This document shows positions 21,166 to 30,925 of a DNA stretch of 64,000 nt, in pieces. The notes below the pieces were generated by a model, which was not told the origin of the DNA, did no database searches, and saw nothing but the letters and a program-made list of their open reading frames with translations. How positions within the stretch are numbered: the first letter of the stretch is position 1; every line of letters begins with the position of its first letter. Source of the stretch: Rhizomys pruinosus (lineage: Eukaryota; Chordata; Mammalia; Rodentia; Spalacidae); contig VZQC01009614.1 of assembly GCA_009823505.1 (NCBI GenBank), forward strand, positions 62,001-126,000. The letters run 5' to 3'. The position numbers and the translations under genes are program-made.

Positions 21166-22601
21166 ATAGTAATTGATCTTAAAGACTGTTTTTTCCATAT
21201 CCCCTTGCACCCCGCCAATCGCAAGAGCTTTGCATTTACCATACCCACCACTAATTGTATAGGCCCAACACCTAGATACCAATGGAAGGTTCTACCCCAA
21301 GGAATGACTAACAGTCCCACTCTTTGCCAAAAATATGTCACCCGTATTATTGATTCCCTTCGGGCATGATATCCCAAGGTTTATATTATTCACTATATGG
21401 ATGACATTCTATTGGCCACATCTGACAAACAAAACCTAACCCTTCTAGCACGAGAATTAGTAAGCCACCTTCATAAAAACAAATTCCCCATATCTATAGA
21501 AAAAATCCAAACAACGCCTCCTCATTTTTTCTTGGGCTTTGAATTACTTCCGACCAGAGTTCGCCCCCCAAAATTCCAAATTAGGACACAATCACTTAAA
21601 ACACTCAATGACTTTCAAAAACTATTGGGAGATATCAATTGGCTTAGACCATACCTCAAACTTACCACCGGAGAACTTAAACCCTTATTTGACATCTTAG
21701 TAGGAGACTCTGACCCATTGTCTCCACGCTCTCTTACTCCACAAGCTGCCCAAACACTAGTCGTCATAGAACGGGCCATTCATAATCAATTCACCAGCTA
21801 CTATGATCCTCCCAACCTTTATTTCTTATAATATTCCCTACCGAGTACTCGCCCACTGGACTTCTTTATCAACAGAGTCCTATCTATTGGGTCCACCTCT
21901 CTGCCACTTTTAATAAAATCTTGCTCACCTATCCCTCCCTAATATCACAACTCTTCCAAAAAGGCAGGGACACAGCTCTCAAATTATTTGGTAAAGAACC
22001 TGACAGAGTTATCCTACCATATACTACTTCTCAAATACAGTGGCTGTCTCACAATGATGATAATTGGGCCATTTCTTGTACAACCTATTCTGGAGCTATC
22101 GACAATCACTATCCTGCTGATAAATTAGTCCAATTCTTCAAAACTACACCCATTATATTCCCCAAAGTAACAAAACAAGCTCCCATCCCTCAGGCACCTT
22201 TAGTTTTCACAGACGGACCTTCCTCAGGAAAAGCCACTTGGGTGGTAAATAGTGAGACTTATTCTCTACAAACTTCTGAACGCTCAACACAATGGGTAGA
22301 GTTGATAGCTGTTATACAAGCTTTTAGGCAATTATCCAAACAACCCTTCAACTTGTACACCCATAGTTATTTTATTTTTCATTCAGTACCACTGTTGGAA
22401 ACAGTCCCTGCCATTAAGCCACTTATGTCTGCTCCCCCCCCCCCTTTTTTTTCTCAGCTGCAACAATTAATCTTAAATAGATCTCCCCCTTTTTTTATTG
22501 GGCACATAAGAGCTCATACTAACTTACCAGGAGCACTCTCTATAGGCAATAACTTAGCTGACTCTTTGACACAAAAAATACAATGTTATACTGCCCTCTA
22601 A
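21160..22601 (+). pseudogene. pol: Reverse transcriptase and RNase H of provirus copy 1
   Basis: Right after the protease end, RT starts in the palm with '[15 protein letters not shown]' (first catalytic Asp). The fingers region between them is deleted. '[18 protein letters not shown]' and the catalytic 'HYMDDILLA' (YMDD at 21394-21405) are present, but a stop at 21367 separates them. The open stretch 21397-21831 is palm/thumb. After another stop, 21921-22601 holds the connection and RNase H: 'VFTDGPSSGKA' keeps the first Asp and 'VELIAVIQAF' the Glu, but the third acidic site reads YTHS (His near 22362). 'HIRAHTNLPGALSIGNNLAD' ends the domain. Confidence 0.8.
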
Positions 22602-23370
22602 ATGCACTAACCTTACATAAAAGATACAAAATCACACGCCACAAGCCCGTTGTATCGTCAAAGATTGTAAAAATTGTATAGTACATCTCCCCTAAAGACC
22701 CACGGGAGTAAATCCCCGCGGAATCATTCCAGGAGAATTATGACAAATGGATGTAACTCATATCCCCTCCTTTGGTAAAAACAAATATATTCATGTTATA
22801 ATTGATACCTTCAGTGGCTTTCTCTTTGCAACAGCACAGACTGGGGAAGCCACACGACATGTCATAGCTTATGTACTGACATGTCTGGCTGCCCTACCTT
22901 CTCCTAAGACCATTAAAACTGACAACAGCCCGGGATATACCAGTAAATTGTTTAAAAATTTCTGCACAGTTACAAATAAAACACATCACTGGTATCCCTT
23001 ATAACCCCCAGGGCCAGGAAATTGTTAAAAGAGCTCACCAAACGCTCAAACAAATGATTAAAAAATTACAATCAAATACTAACCACCTATACCCGGTAAT
23101 TGGCAATCCTAAAAATATACTTAATCATGCCTTGTTCTTCCTCAATTTTCTCAATCTTGATGAACAAGGACGTTCTGCTGCGGATCGATTATGGCATCCA
23201 ACCACCAACCATACTTATGCACGAGTAATGTGAAAAGACCCTATTGGTTGCCAATGGAAAGGTGCACACCCCATCTTAATCTGGGGAAAAGGACATGCCT
23301 GCATTTATGATAATGAGGCGCAAAATGCTAGGTGGTTACCTGAAACACTGATAACCCACCCAGGGAACAA
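22602..23370 (+). pseudogene. pol: Integrase of provirus copy 1
   Basis: A decayed HHCC zinc-binding segment spans about 22610-22700. The core is open at 22747-23004 with 'MDVTHIPSFGK' (first Asp), 'IDTFSGF' and 'KTDNSPGY' (second Asp). The third acidic residue is in 'PQGQEIVKRAHQ' in a shifted frame near 23008-23040. The C-terminal DNA-binding part 'CQWKGAHPILIWGKGHACIY' ends near 23370. Stops and frameshifts interrupt it. Integrase would insert viral DNA into chromosomes with 6-bp staggering in this group, which fits the duplication at copy 2. Confidence 0.75.
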
Positions 23371-23385
23371 CCCTGAGAAAATTCT

Positions 23386-23400
23386 TGTGTTTTATTTTAG
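23386..23400 (+). promoter_or_regulatory. Env splice acceptor
   Basis: A pyrimidine-rich 'tgtgttttattttag' directly precedes the env ATG at 23401 and is the same in copy 2 (ending 39313). Confidence 0.7.
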
Positions 23401-25242
23401 ATGTTTCTGCTTCTAACGGCGACACTCTCCCTCATCTCCGGACCTTGGATTGTCCCTGCCACCAATGTACATGAACCTTGGAATATCACCTGGCTGATCA
23501 TTTCCCTTTACAAACAACAGGTAGTGGCTCAAGTAACAGGACAACACCCACAAGGTACATGGTGGCCGGCCCTCTATTTTGACCTCTGCAGCCTGTTTAG
23601 GGAGATGGGCTACTATGGTATACCTGAATGTGGGATGGTGAATGCAGCCAATTTGCTTACACGGCAATGCATCTATGCCTGTCCCTTTACCCCAGCAAAG
23701 TCTTATTGTGGTGGCCAGGATGACTATTTCTGTGGGTCCTGGGGCTGCGAAACCACTGGGTCCTGTTATTGGATTAACAATCATAGCCCTTTAAAAATTG
23801 TAAAAAACCAAACACAGGCCTTGACTTGTTCGGGAACTAATGTCACTTCCTGCAACCCTTTAACCCTAACCTTCTCTGCAAAAGTTAAGGACCTGAACTA
23901 CTGGGATTCAGGATACACAATGGGCATTCGTGTTTATCAGTCAGGATATGATTCAGGAGCTCTGCTTACAGTAAAACACATAAAAAAACCAATAATTAAA
24001 AAACCTGGCATAGGACCAAATGTTCTGTTAGCCCCTGGCTTCCCAAAGAAAAAACAGAAAGCCAATACCCCTGGGTTACCCCACGCCAATACCTCTGGGT
24101 TGCCCCTACCCGCGGGTGAAGACCACTTGCTTGACTTATTATCCCAAACCTACCGAGCTTTACATTTTTCACAGCCCAATCTCACCCAAAATTGTTGGCT
24201 CTGCTTATCCACCCATCCTCCCTTTTATGAAGGAATAGCAATTTCTGGCAATGTATTACAAATAATCACTCTGTGTGTAGGTGGGATCAATCAGGACCAA
24301 GACTTACTTTGACTAATATTCAGGGTACTGGAATCTGCATCGGAAATATGTCAGCCCCTTACTCTGATTTGTATAATTACACATTGTTCAACTATACTGG
24401 TAAATATTTAGTTCCTCCGTTTAATGCTTGGTGGGCCTGCTCCAGTGGCATCACTTCCTGTGTGGCTAAGACATTATTAGAAAAAGATTTTTGTGTAGCA
24501 GTTCAATTAATACCCAAAATAACCCATCATTCTGGCCAAGAATTCCAAGACCTTTGGACATCCCCCGCTTTATTAAGACACAGGCGGGAACCCATGACTG
24601 CTATTACTGTTGAAGTATTGTTGGGACTAGGGGCGGCAGGAACTGACACAGGGATATCAGCCCTAATCACTCAACAACAAGTGTTTAATGTACTTAGAGC
24701 TTCCATAGATGAAGTACAGAAAAATTAGAAAAGGCAATTAGTCTTTTACAAGAATCCCTCACTTCACTCGCAGAAATGGTATTACAAAATAGAAGAGGTT
24801 TGGACCTCCTATTATTACAACAAGGAGGCCTATGTGCTGCCTTAAAAGAAGAATGCTGCTTTTTCGCTGATCACTCAGGAGTAAAGACTCCCTTCAAAAA
24901 GTTAGGGAAGGCCTACAACAACGAAAAATACAAAGGGAAAAGGAACAGGGATGGTTCAGTACATGGTTTAATACTTCTCCCTGGCTTGCAACAGTATTAC
25001 CTAACCTTTTAGGACCCCTGATAGGATTGCTTCTCATCTCCCTTGGCCCCTGGGCATTTCAAAAACTAACACATCTCATTAAGTCTCAAATAGATTCTAA
25101 AATCAACATCCACTACCATCATATCCAGACAACAGAAGAAGGAGAAGCCCACAGTACCAGCCTGGATTCCAATGCTGACGATCCAGAACCTAGAGCTGGT
25201 CTAAACTTTAAAAACATTAAAAATTACAATTGGAGACGTTGA
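23401..25242 (+). pseudogene. env: env, gammaretrovirus-type, of provirus copy 1
   Basis: Env mediates receptor binding and membrane fusion. The reading opens with a hydrophobic signal peptide at 23401. The SU part holds several N-glycosylation sites and the isomerase-like CWLC motif (24193-24204). A basic RHRR cleavage site lies at about 24576-24587. It is followed by a hydrophobic fusion peptide (LLGLGAAGTDTGISAL), heptad region, the conserved '[10 protein letters not shown]' stretch and CX6CC (24833-24859). A membrane anchor lies in the last part (25027-25090). The reading is broken by a frameshift near 24256-24300, one near 24720, and a stop at 25012. Env of this type joined to a betaretroviral pol is the type D arrangement. 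Confidence 0.85.
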
Positions 25243-25602
25243 TGATGGGAGTAGTGTGATGCCATGGGTTGGGCTAAACAACTAGTTGCTGTAGAGTAAC
25301 CCAATGATGGGAATATCTCGAGCCGCAAAATAGGAGATGCATGTCTGGGACACTCCATATCCTAACCTTCAAAACTTGGGATGCAGCTAGTCTGCAAGAG
25401 TGGCCCTTCATAGACTGCCCAGACACTCTGGGAGGCACACCATTTATTTGGCCCCTACCTCTTCCCAAAAACAGGTTTTGCGGAAAGCAACTCGAGTAGC
25501 CTAAGACACAGGGCTCTACTGGTAAAAACCCGACCATGGAGGCACATCACATAGCCTAAGACAGACTCTCCTTTTGTAAAGTAAATAAAACAGGGGGACA
25601 TG
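25243..25602 (+). other. Post-env region and polypurine tract
   Basis: Noncoding DNA between env and the 3' LTR. A purine tract aaaacaggggga at about 25590-25601 directly precedes the LTR start TGTTGG at 25603. Confidence 0.7.
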
Positions 25603-26463
25603 TTGGTGTCGCGCGCAGCAGTCTCGCCGGCAAGAACTTCACGCGGACAACAGGATTCTTCTGCAGCAAACTTTATTGTGTACAGCTCTCTTGTGAGAAG
25701 GACCCTGAAATGGGGCAGAAGCACTGCTTATATAGCAGTCTAGAGGGCTTGTGCATGCTCTGGATTGGTGCACCATCCGATGCCTCATTTGCATACCAAA
25801 AAGCGTGGGCTCGAACATCCTGTGGTTAATGAGCATCCTTTTTATCTTACGAGGAGGAAGTAAGGCGGGGAAGGGCAGGATGAAGATAAGCCTGGAATGT
25901 CCTGTGGGCGGGAACATCCTGAGGCTTATCTTACGGGGAGGAAGAGAAGTGAAACTAGCCTTCCATGCTCGATGGGAGGGGGTGAGTTTGTAAAAGCTCT
26001 AGCACAGTCTTTAAGTCGAGCATCGGCTTCCAGCATGTGGAAGCCAAGACACAGTCGCTGCCTGGGCAAGCCCTGCTTGCTCAACACTATCATGAGACGA
26101 TGCTGACCTTTGCGGTAAGAATCAACCACAGGATGCTCGTTACAAGGATTCTTAACCACAGTCTATAACCCAGCGATGTTAGCCTACGGACTGTTCCAAG
26201 ATTATCTTGCAAAAACACGTTTTGCAAGTCCGCCAGACACCCCTGCTCTAATCCCCAAAGCCCTTCCCCCTCCTCACTTCCTCCTTTCTCCTCGCGCCTT
26301 CCTGCTTTCAAGAGTATATATGTAACTGCTTTTATTCCATTATAAACGAGACCTTGACAACTCTGCGTGGTCTCCCTCTTTTTCTCTCGTCCCATTAATT
26401 TCAGGTTTAGGAGTCTCCCCTCGAAAACTCTCACCTAATTAACTGAGTCCCACAGGACAGGAA
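25603..26463 (+). repeat. 3' LTR of provirus copy 1, split by IAP-like LTR
   Basis: The first six bases (25603-25608) and the rest (26036 to about 26463) are separated by a 427-bp antisense LTR. The downstream part aligns with 36207-36648 but contains many one-base indels. The end (cacaggacaggaa) is degraded, so the boundary is approximate, and I could not find a flanking duplication for the whole provirus. Confidence 0.75.
25609..26035 (-). mobile_element. Solo IAP-like LTR, antisense
   Basis: On the minus strand the LTR runs from TGCTGGAAGCC to GCGCGACA. It has a TATATAA-type box near 25720, AATAAAGTTTGCTGCAGAAG (polyadenylation signal and R region) near 25650-25675, and a U5 'cttgccggcgagac' close to that of IAP LTRs. 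It is flanked by TGTTGG (25603-25608) and TGTGG (26036-26040), a 6-bp target duplication with one base lost. Two ~50-bp U3 blocks with 'gaacatcctg' and 'cttatcttacg.ggaggaag' form an imperfect tandem. No internal genes remain, so it is a solo LTR. Confidence 0.8.
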
Positions 26464-26869
26464 TCAGACAGACCTATTGTACACCTACCACTTCAGAATT
26501 CTTGTTTTTTCTTTCCCTTTAAAGCCTCAAGAAGGCTATGGTACTTATGATTCCAATGCTTGGACATACAGCCTTCAAATTTCAAACTTTCTCTCACGTA
26601 GCATCCTTCCTGCTCCTTTCCTACTTTTACAAAGTTGAGGCTCACCATGGGCCTTCCTCACTTTTGAGACTGACTGTGGTAACACGGCGTTTGAATCTCA
26701 CACTTGGGAACAAGGTAGCACACTCCTGTAAGATTCAAAATCCAGCTTCACTCTGTGTCTCGGTTCTAGGCCAGCTACTAAGGGAACCCTATCTCAATAA
26801 ACTGCTTTTGGTACTATTAGTAATTCGCATTTAACAATATAAACAAAAAAGAAATCGTGGTTTAATTTA
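26464..26869. other. Noncoding flank of provirus copy 1
   Basis: No gene is supported. A short open frame at 26538-26834 has no recognisable family. Confidence 0.4.
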
Positions 26870-28250
26870 AAGGGAACTTTGGACTGGCTTTGTGTTTCTC
26901 CTTGGCTAGCAATTAATAATATGATTTCCTCCTTACAGGTCAACCTGAAAATTACGTGTGCATGTGTTTGGATGCATGTTTATATTTTAACCTCTCATGA
27001 CTTTATAAGTTTATGTCTCTTAAAGAGTCAAATCTAAACAACTATGAATAAATCCAGCTCATAGAATCTATTTGCTTCATACTTTTGGTATTATCAGTTT
27101 TTAATTGGTCTTATATAGTTATTAATGTATGTTTACATACTCACTAAAAGGCTAACTCTGGGATGGAAATGGCCCTTCCATCCCAGACTCAAGTCTGTTA
27201 ATATAATCAAACAGCTAACAGATAAATTAATTTCAACAAAGGTCATCATGGTTTATCTATATTTTATGTGTGTAGATTAAAAGGAAACTAATAAATGCAA
27301 GCTGGGGAGTGGTGGTGCTCGTTAAATCCGGGCACTTGGGAGGCAGAATGCGAGGAAGATCTTTGTGAGTTGAAGGGCAAGCCTGGTCTACAGAGCGGGG
27401 TTCAAGAAGCTGGGGCTACAGGAGCCTTCTCGAAAAGACAAAGAAAGTAACTAAAATTACAGTTATAAGATCAATTTAAATGTTGTTACTGGTATATGCT
27501 GCCACTACCGATTACTCTCCATAACGGAGCAAAAAATTTAAGATAACCTCATAATAGGTGCTTCAAAGTTTAAACTGGTAAAGTACAATAAAATCTTAGT
27601 CTTTAAGGATATAAGTTTAATTTTAAATAATTTCTTTCTCTATGTTAAGGATGCAGTTCTTTCTGTATTGTATGTTAAAATGGTTTTTATATATGTAAGA
27701 CATTTGACCCTAGGTAAAACATCTTTGGAGCAAACAAGAGTTTTGTACAAGCCTAGGTAAACATCTCTAAACATATTAAAGAGAATGTGGGTCATTTAAA
27801 CCTGCTCCTCCAAAACTTACTCAACATATTAATGGTTGTTTCCTTTATAATTTGTTTAAAATAACTGTTCCATCTTCATATATGAAAATATTTTAGTAAG
27901 GATTATATAAATATGACAGTTCCTACCATAATAAGTCTAAAGGGATTTGAGTTTTGGGAGAGGTAAATGATACACGATATAGCCAAGATTAATTTTTTCC
28001 TAGAGAAGATCATGGTCAGCAGCCAAAGTAATTTTAAAAAACAAATAATTAATCTAGAATCTGCCCAAACCACTGAAGCGCAGGAAGGGGAGGCAATGAG
28101 CTGGGTGCTTAAGCAAGTCTGATTGTTGTTTGACTTAAGCTAGTTAATCCAGTTGTCTTTGGCTTAATTGTTTTTTGTGGCTGTGGGGGCAAGTTATCCT
28201 CCCAGCTGTTACAAAAGGTAGTGTTGAGTCTTGAAATCTGAGATCTCCCA
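26870..28250 (+). repeat. AT-rich noncoding body (copy E), interrupted by B1
   Basis: It contains the acceptor-like 'cctccttacag/GTCAACCT' (about 26938), the 'cccttccatc' block and 'ttaatttcaacaaaggt', all shared with 19140-19400 and 47150-47530. From 27443 it repeats 86-880 with many small insertions and deletions. Confidence 0.65.
27299..27442 (+). repeat. B1 SINE
   Basis: The copy runs from 'gctggggagtggtggtgctc' to 'ctcgaaaagac'. It has several deletions relative to the B1 fragment at 1-85, with which it otherwise shares flanking sequence. Confidence 0.85.
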
Positions 28251-28274
28251 AAGCAGCGGAGCAGGTACCCCCTC

Positions 28275-29380
28275 CCCCACCACTGGGATTCAAGGCATCT
28301 GAATAAGCAAGCAAAGCAAGACTTCAACACAGGGAAGAGGCAATTGGGACTCAAATTGGAATACAGGAAAGGAGGAGCCCTAAGCCAGGAAAATGAAGAA
28401 GAGACAGCATGGGAAGGGGCAGATAATCCTGCACAAAGCTCTACCAACCCTATGGAAGATTCCTTCAGTGGGATCCCTCTGGGGATGGCCCGGGACACAG
28501 ATATCAGAAACACATTTGTGAACATACTTAAAGAACTTTACAAGATTATAAAGAGGCGAATCAAAGAAAAAAAAGTTATTTTTAAAGGAAAGAGAATGAA
28601 GAACTCAAAAAGGACTAGAGAGAGAGATAATACAAACTCTGAGGAAGAATAGAAACATTGAAAGATCCCATGCTGAAAAGATAAAGAACCAACCAGCGAA
28701 GCAAGAGCTACAGGAAGAGATGGAGAGGCTCAAAAGAAGAAAAAATACTAAAGAAATCAGAAGGTGAAATGAAAGGAAATCAAACATTCATCCAATCAAG
28801 AGGAAAGGAACATGGAAAAAGCCTCAGAAGTATAAAGGAGGAAGCAATAAAGAATATCACACCTGGAATATAACACAGAACAACTAAAAAACCTTAAGTA
28901 AAAGATTATCAAATTTGAAAAATACACAAAAAGTGGAACAAGCAGGGACTGTGGGACACTGAATGAAAATATTAAACCTCCGAATCATGGGAATAGAAGG
29001 AGAAGAATCCCAAGAGAATGGTATTGAGCAGATCTTCACCAGAAGAATAGATGAAAACTTCCCCCAAACTAAAAAAAGATAAACCATACAAATATAAGAA
29101 GCACAAGGAAAAAAAAAAAAAGAAGTCACATATAACTCCACAAGCAGCAAAGCAGAAAAGAAACTCTCAATGCCATATCACAGTTAATGCTAACAACCCG
29201 AAACAAGAACAAAAAAACTCCTTAAGCCACAAGAGAAAACAACAAGTGACATACAAGTGACATATAAGGGGAAAGCTATCAGAATTACAACTGACTTCTC
29301 AGGTCAAACCATGAAAGCAAGAAAGAACATGGAGAAAGCATTCCCAGTGGTTAAAGGACTATAGATGCAAACCAAGGTTA
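28275..29380 (+). pseudogene. Degenerate L1 ORF1 fragment (copy 2)
   Basis: This is the second copy of the segment at 918-2023, offset by 27357 bases. I saw no difference over ~1.1 kb, including the A13 homopolymer. Its coding content is the same broken ORF1. It ends at the N at 29381. Confidence 0.75.
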
Positions 29381-29381
29381 N
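29381..29381. other. Single ambiguous base (N) at a junction
   Basis: This N ends a duplicated L1 segment and starts five bases before the gag ATG of a gammaretrovirus-type element that has no LTR, primer site or leader in front of it. Confidence 0.95.
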
Positions 29382-29385
29382 TGAC

Positions 29386-30925
29386 ATGGGGCAATCCTCG
29401 TCTACTCCCCTGTCCATCATGTTGGAACATTTCAAAGATTTTAAATCTAGGGGAGCTATGTGGGGAGTGGAAGCGAAGAGGGGAAGACTGAGAATTTTCT
29501 GTGAGTTTGAATGGCCAACGTTTGGAGTGGGGTGGCCAAGAGAGGGAACGTTTGACATAACTGCCATTGGTCCAGGAAATCGTCAATGATCCAGGGCCCC
29601 ATAGCCACCCTGATCAGTTCCCCTATATCCTAGTGTGGGAGGACCTGGTGGAGGAACTGCCTGCATGGTTGAAACCTTTTTTGCCTCCCTCCCGCAACCC
29701 ACCACCAAGGCCCTAGAGGTGAGGGAGCGCCCCTCCCTAAAGGAGCCGTCTGCACCCCCCCAACCCTACTGGGTGGTACTGATGAGGAACTTCTGTTCCA
29801 TCTGCAGTATCGGTCCCCACCAGATGGGAGGGCAGAAGGGGAAGCGGGGAGGGAACAGGAAGAGGCCGAGGACAATGAGGCCCTGGCAGTGGAAGGGCCA
29901 GCCACTTGCACGCAGGGGAGGACACAAGGACTACCTCCCCCACGGCTACTGCAAGGGCCCACAGACTCCACTGTGCTGCTGCTTCATATTGCTGGGTGCC
30001 CCTGATGAAGCGGGGAACCAACTCCATCACTACTGGCCTTTTGCCACTAGTGACCTGTATAACCGGAGGGCTCAGAAGGCCCGGTTCTCGACCTCACTAG
30101 CTGGTTAGATACTGCTCTATTTACCCAGCAGCCCACTGGAACGACTGCCAACAGCTCCTCCAGGTGCTCTTTACTATGGAGGAATGAGAAAGAATCCAGA
30201 TGGAGGCCCGGAAGCTGCTCCCAGGGGACAATGGACAGGCTATTTTGAACCCTGATATCATTAAGATTGTTTTTCCTCTTACCCACCCTGATTGGGATTT
30301 TAACTCGGCTGAAGGTAAGGAGAGGCTCCAGGTCTATTACCAGACACTAATGGCGGGTCTCAGGGCTGCAGCACGCAAGCCCACTAATCTGGCCAAGGTA
30401 GGGGATGTGCAGCAGGGGCGGGAGGAGAGAACTGCAGCCTTCCTAGAAAGACTCACGGGAGCTTTTAGACAGTGGACTCCCATGGAACACGAAGCCCCTG
30501 AGACGAGGGCTGCAGTGGTGATGGCATTTTGTGAACCAGGCAGCACCCGACATCAAGAAAAAGTTACAGAGAGTGGAGAGACTAGGAGAAAAGACCTTAC
30601 AAGATTTGATCGTTATTGCTGAAAAAGTACAATAGGGAAATCTCGGAGGACAAATAGGCTCCAGTGGCGACTGCTCCAAACAAACGCCAAACTTATAGCC
30701 TAGCAAAAGTCCTACTGGCCTCCACACTGAGTGATCCTAAGGAAAGAACCCACAAACTGAGGGAGCTGGCTGAGGAAGAAGGTAAGGAGACTTCCTACCA
30801 CCAGAGGAGAGCTAGGGTGGAAAGGGACCAATGTGCCTGCTGTAAGGAACGTGGTCATTGGGCACGAGAATGCCCCCAAAAGAAGGGACAAGTAACTTCT
30901 AAATGTCCCTTGAAGAAATGAGTGA
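29386..30925 (+). pseudogene. gag: gag of gammaretrovirus-type ERV
   Basis: The start reads MGQSSSTPLS (Gly2 for myristoylation). Matrix is open to a stop near 29588, and a proline-rich p12-like region follows in other frames (for example PPQPYWVV near 29757). Capsid opens with 'PFATSDLYN' near 30040. The open stretch 30200-30622 carries 'FPLTHPDWDFNSAEGKERL' and 'TNLAKVGDVQQG..ERTAAFLERL', the major homology region. Nucleocapsid at 30664-30921 has one knuckle CACCKERGHWAREC (30832-30873; CX2CX4HX4C intact). Stops near 29588, 30106 and 30190 and shifted frames disable it. Confidence 0.8.

Larger units (their letters stand above)
16468..26463 (+). mobile_element. Betaretrovirus-type provirus with gamma-type env (copy 1)
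   Basis: About 10 kb long, this provirus has a 5' LTR, tRNA-Lys1,2 primer site, gag start, ~2.9 kb of AT-rich noncoding body, dUTPase/protease end, reverse transcriptase, RNase H, integrase, env and a 3' LTR that is itself split by an antisense IAP-like LTR. The pol is class II/betaretroviral (dUTPase ahead of protease, HYMDD). Env has the CXXC, cleavage site and CX6CC layout of gammaretrovirus-type Env. This mix is known from type D betaretroviruses. All genes are broken. Copy 2 is at 36201-41908. An N at 19646 marks a probable assembly join inside it. Confidence 0.85.

Noticed and set aside
23413..23784. A 123-codon minus-strand frame, also present at 39326-39697
   Set aside because: It is the antisense of env and is conserved only because env is conserved between the copies.
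26538..26834. A 98-codon frame downstream of provirus copy 1 as an accessory gene
   Set aside because: It lies outside the LTR, has no counterpart after copy 2 and no recognisable features.
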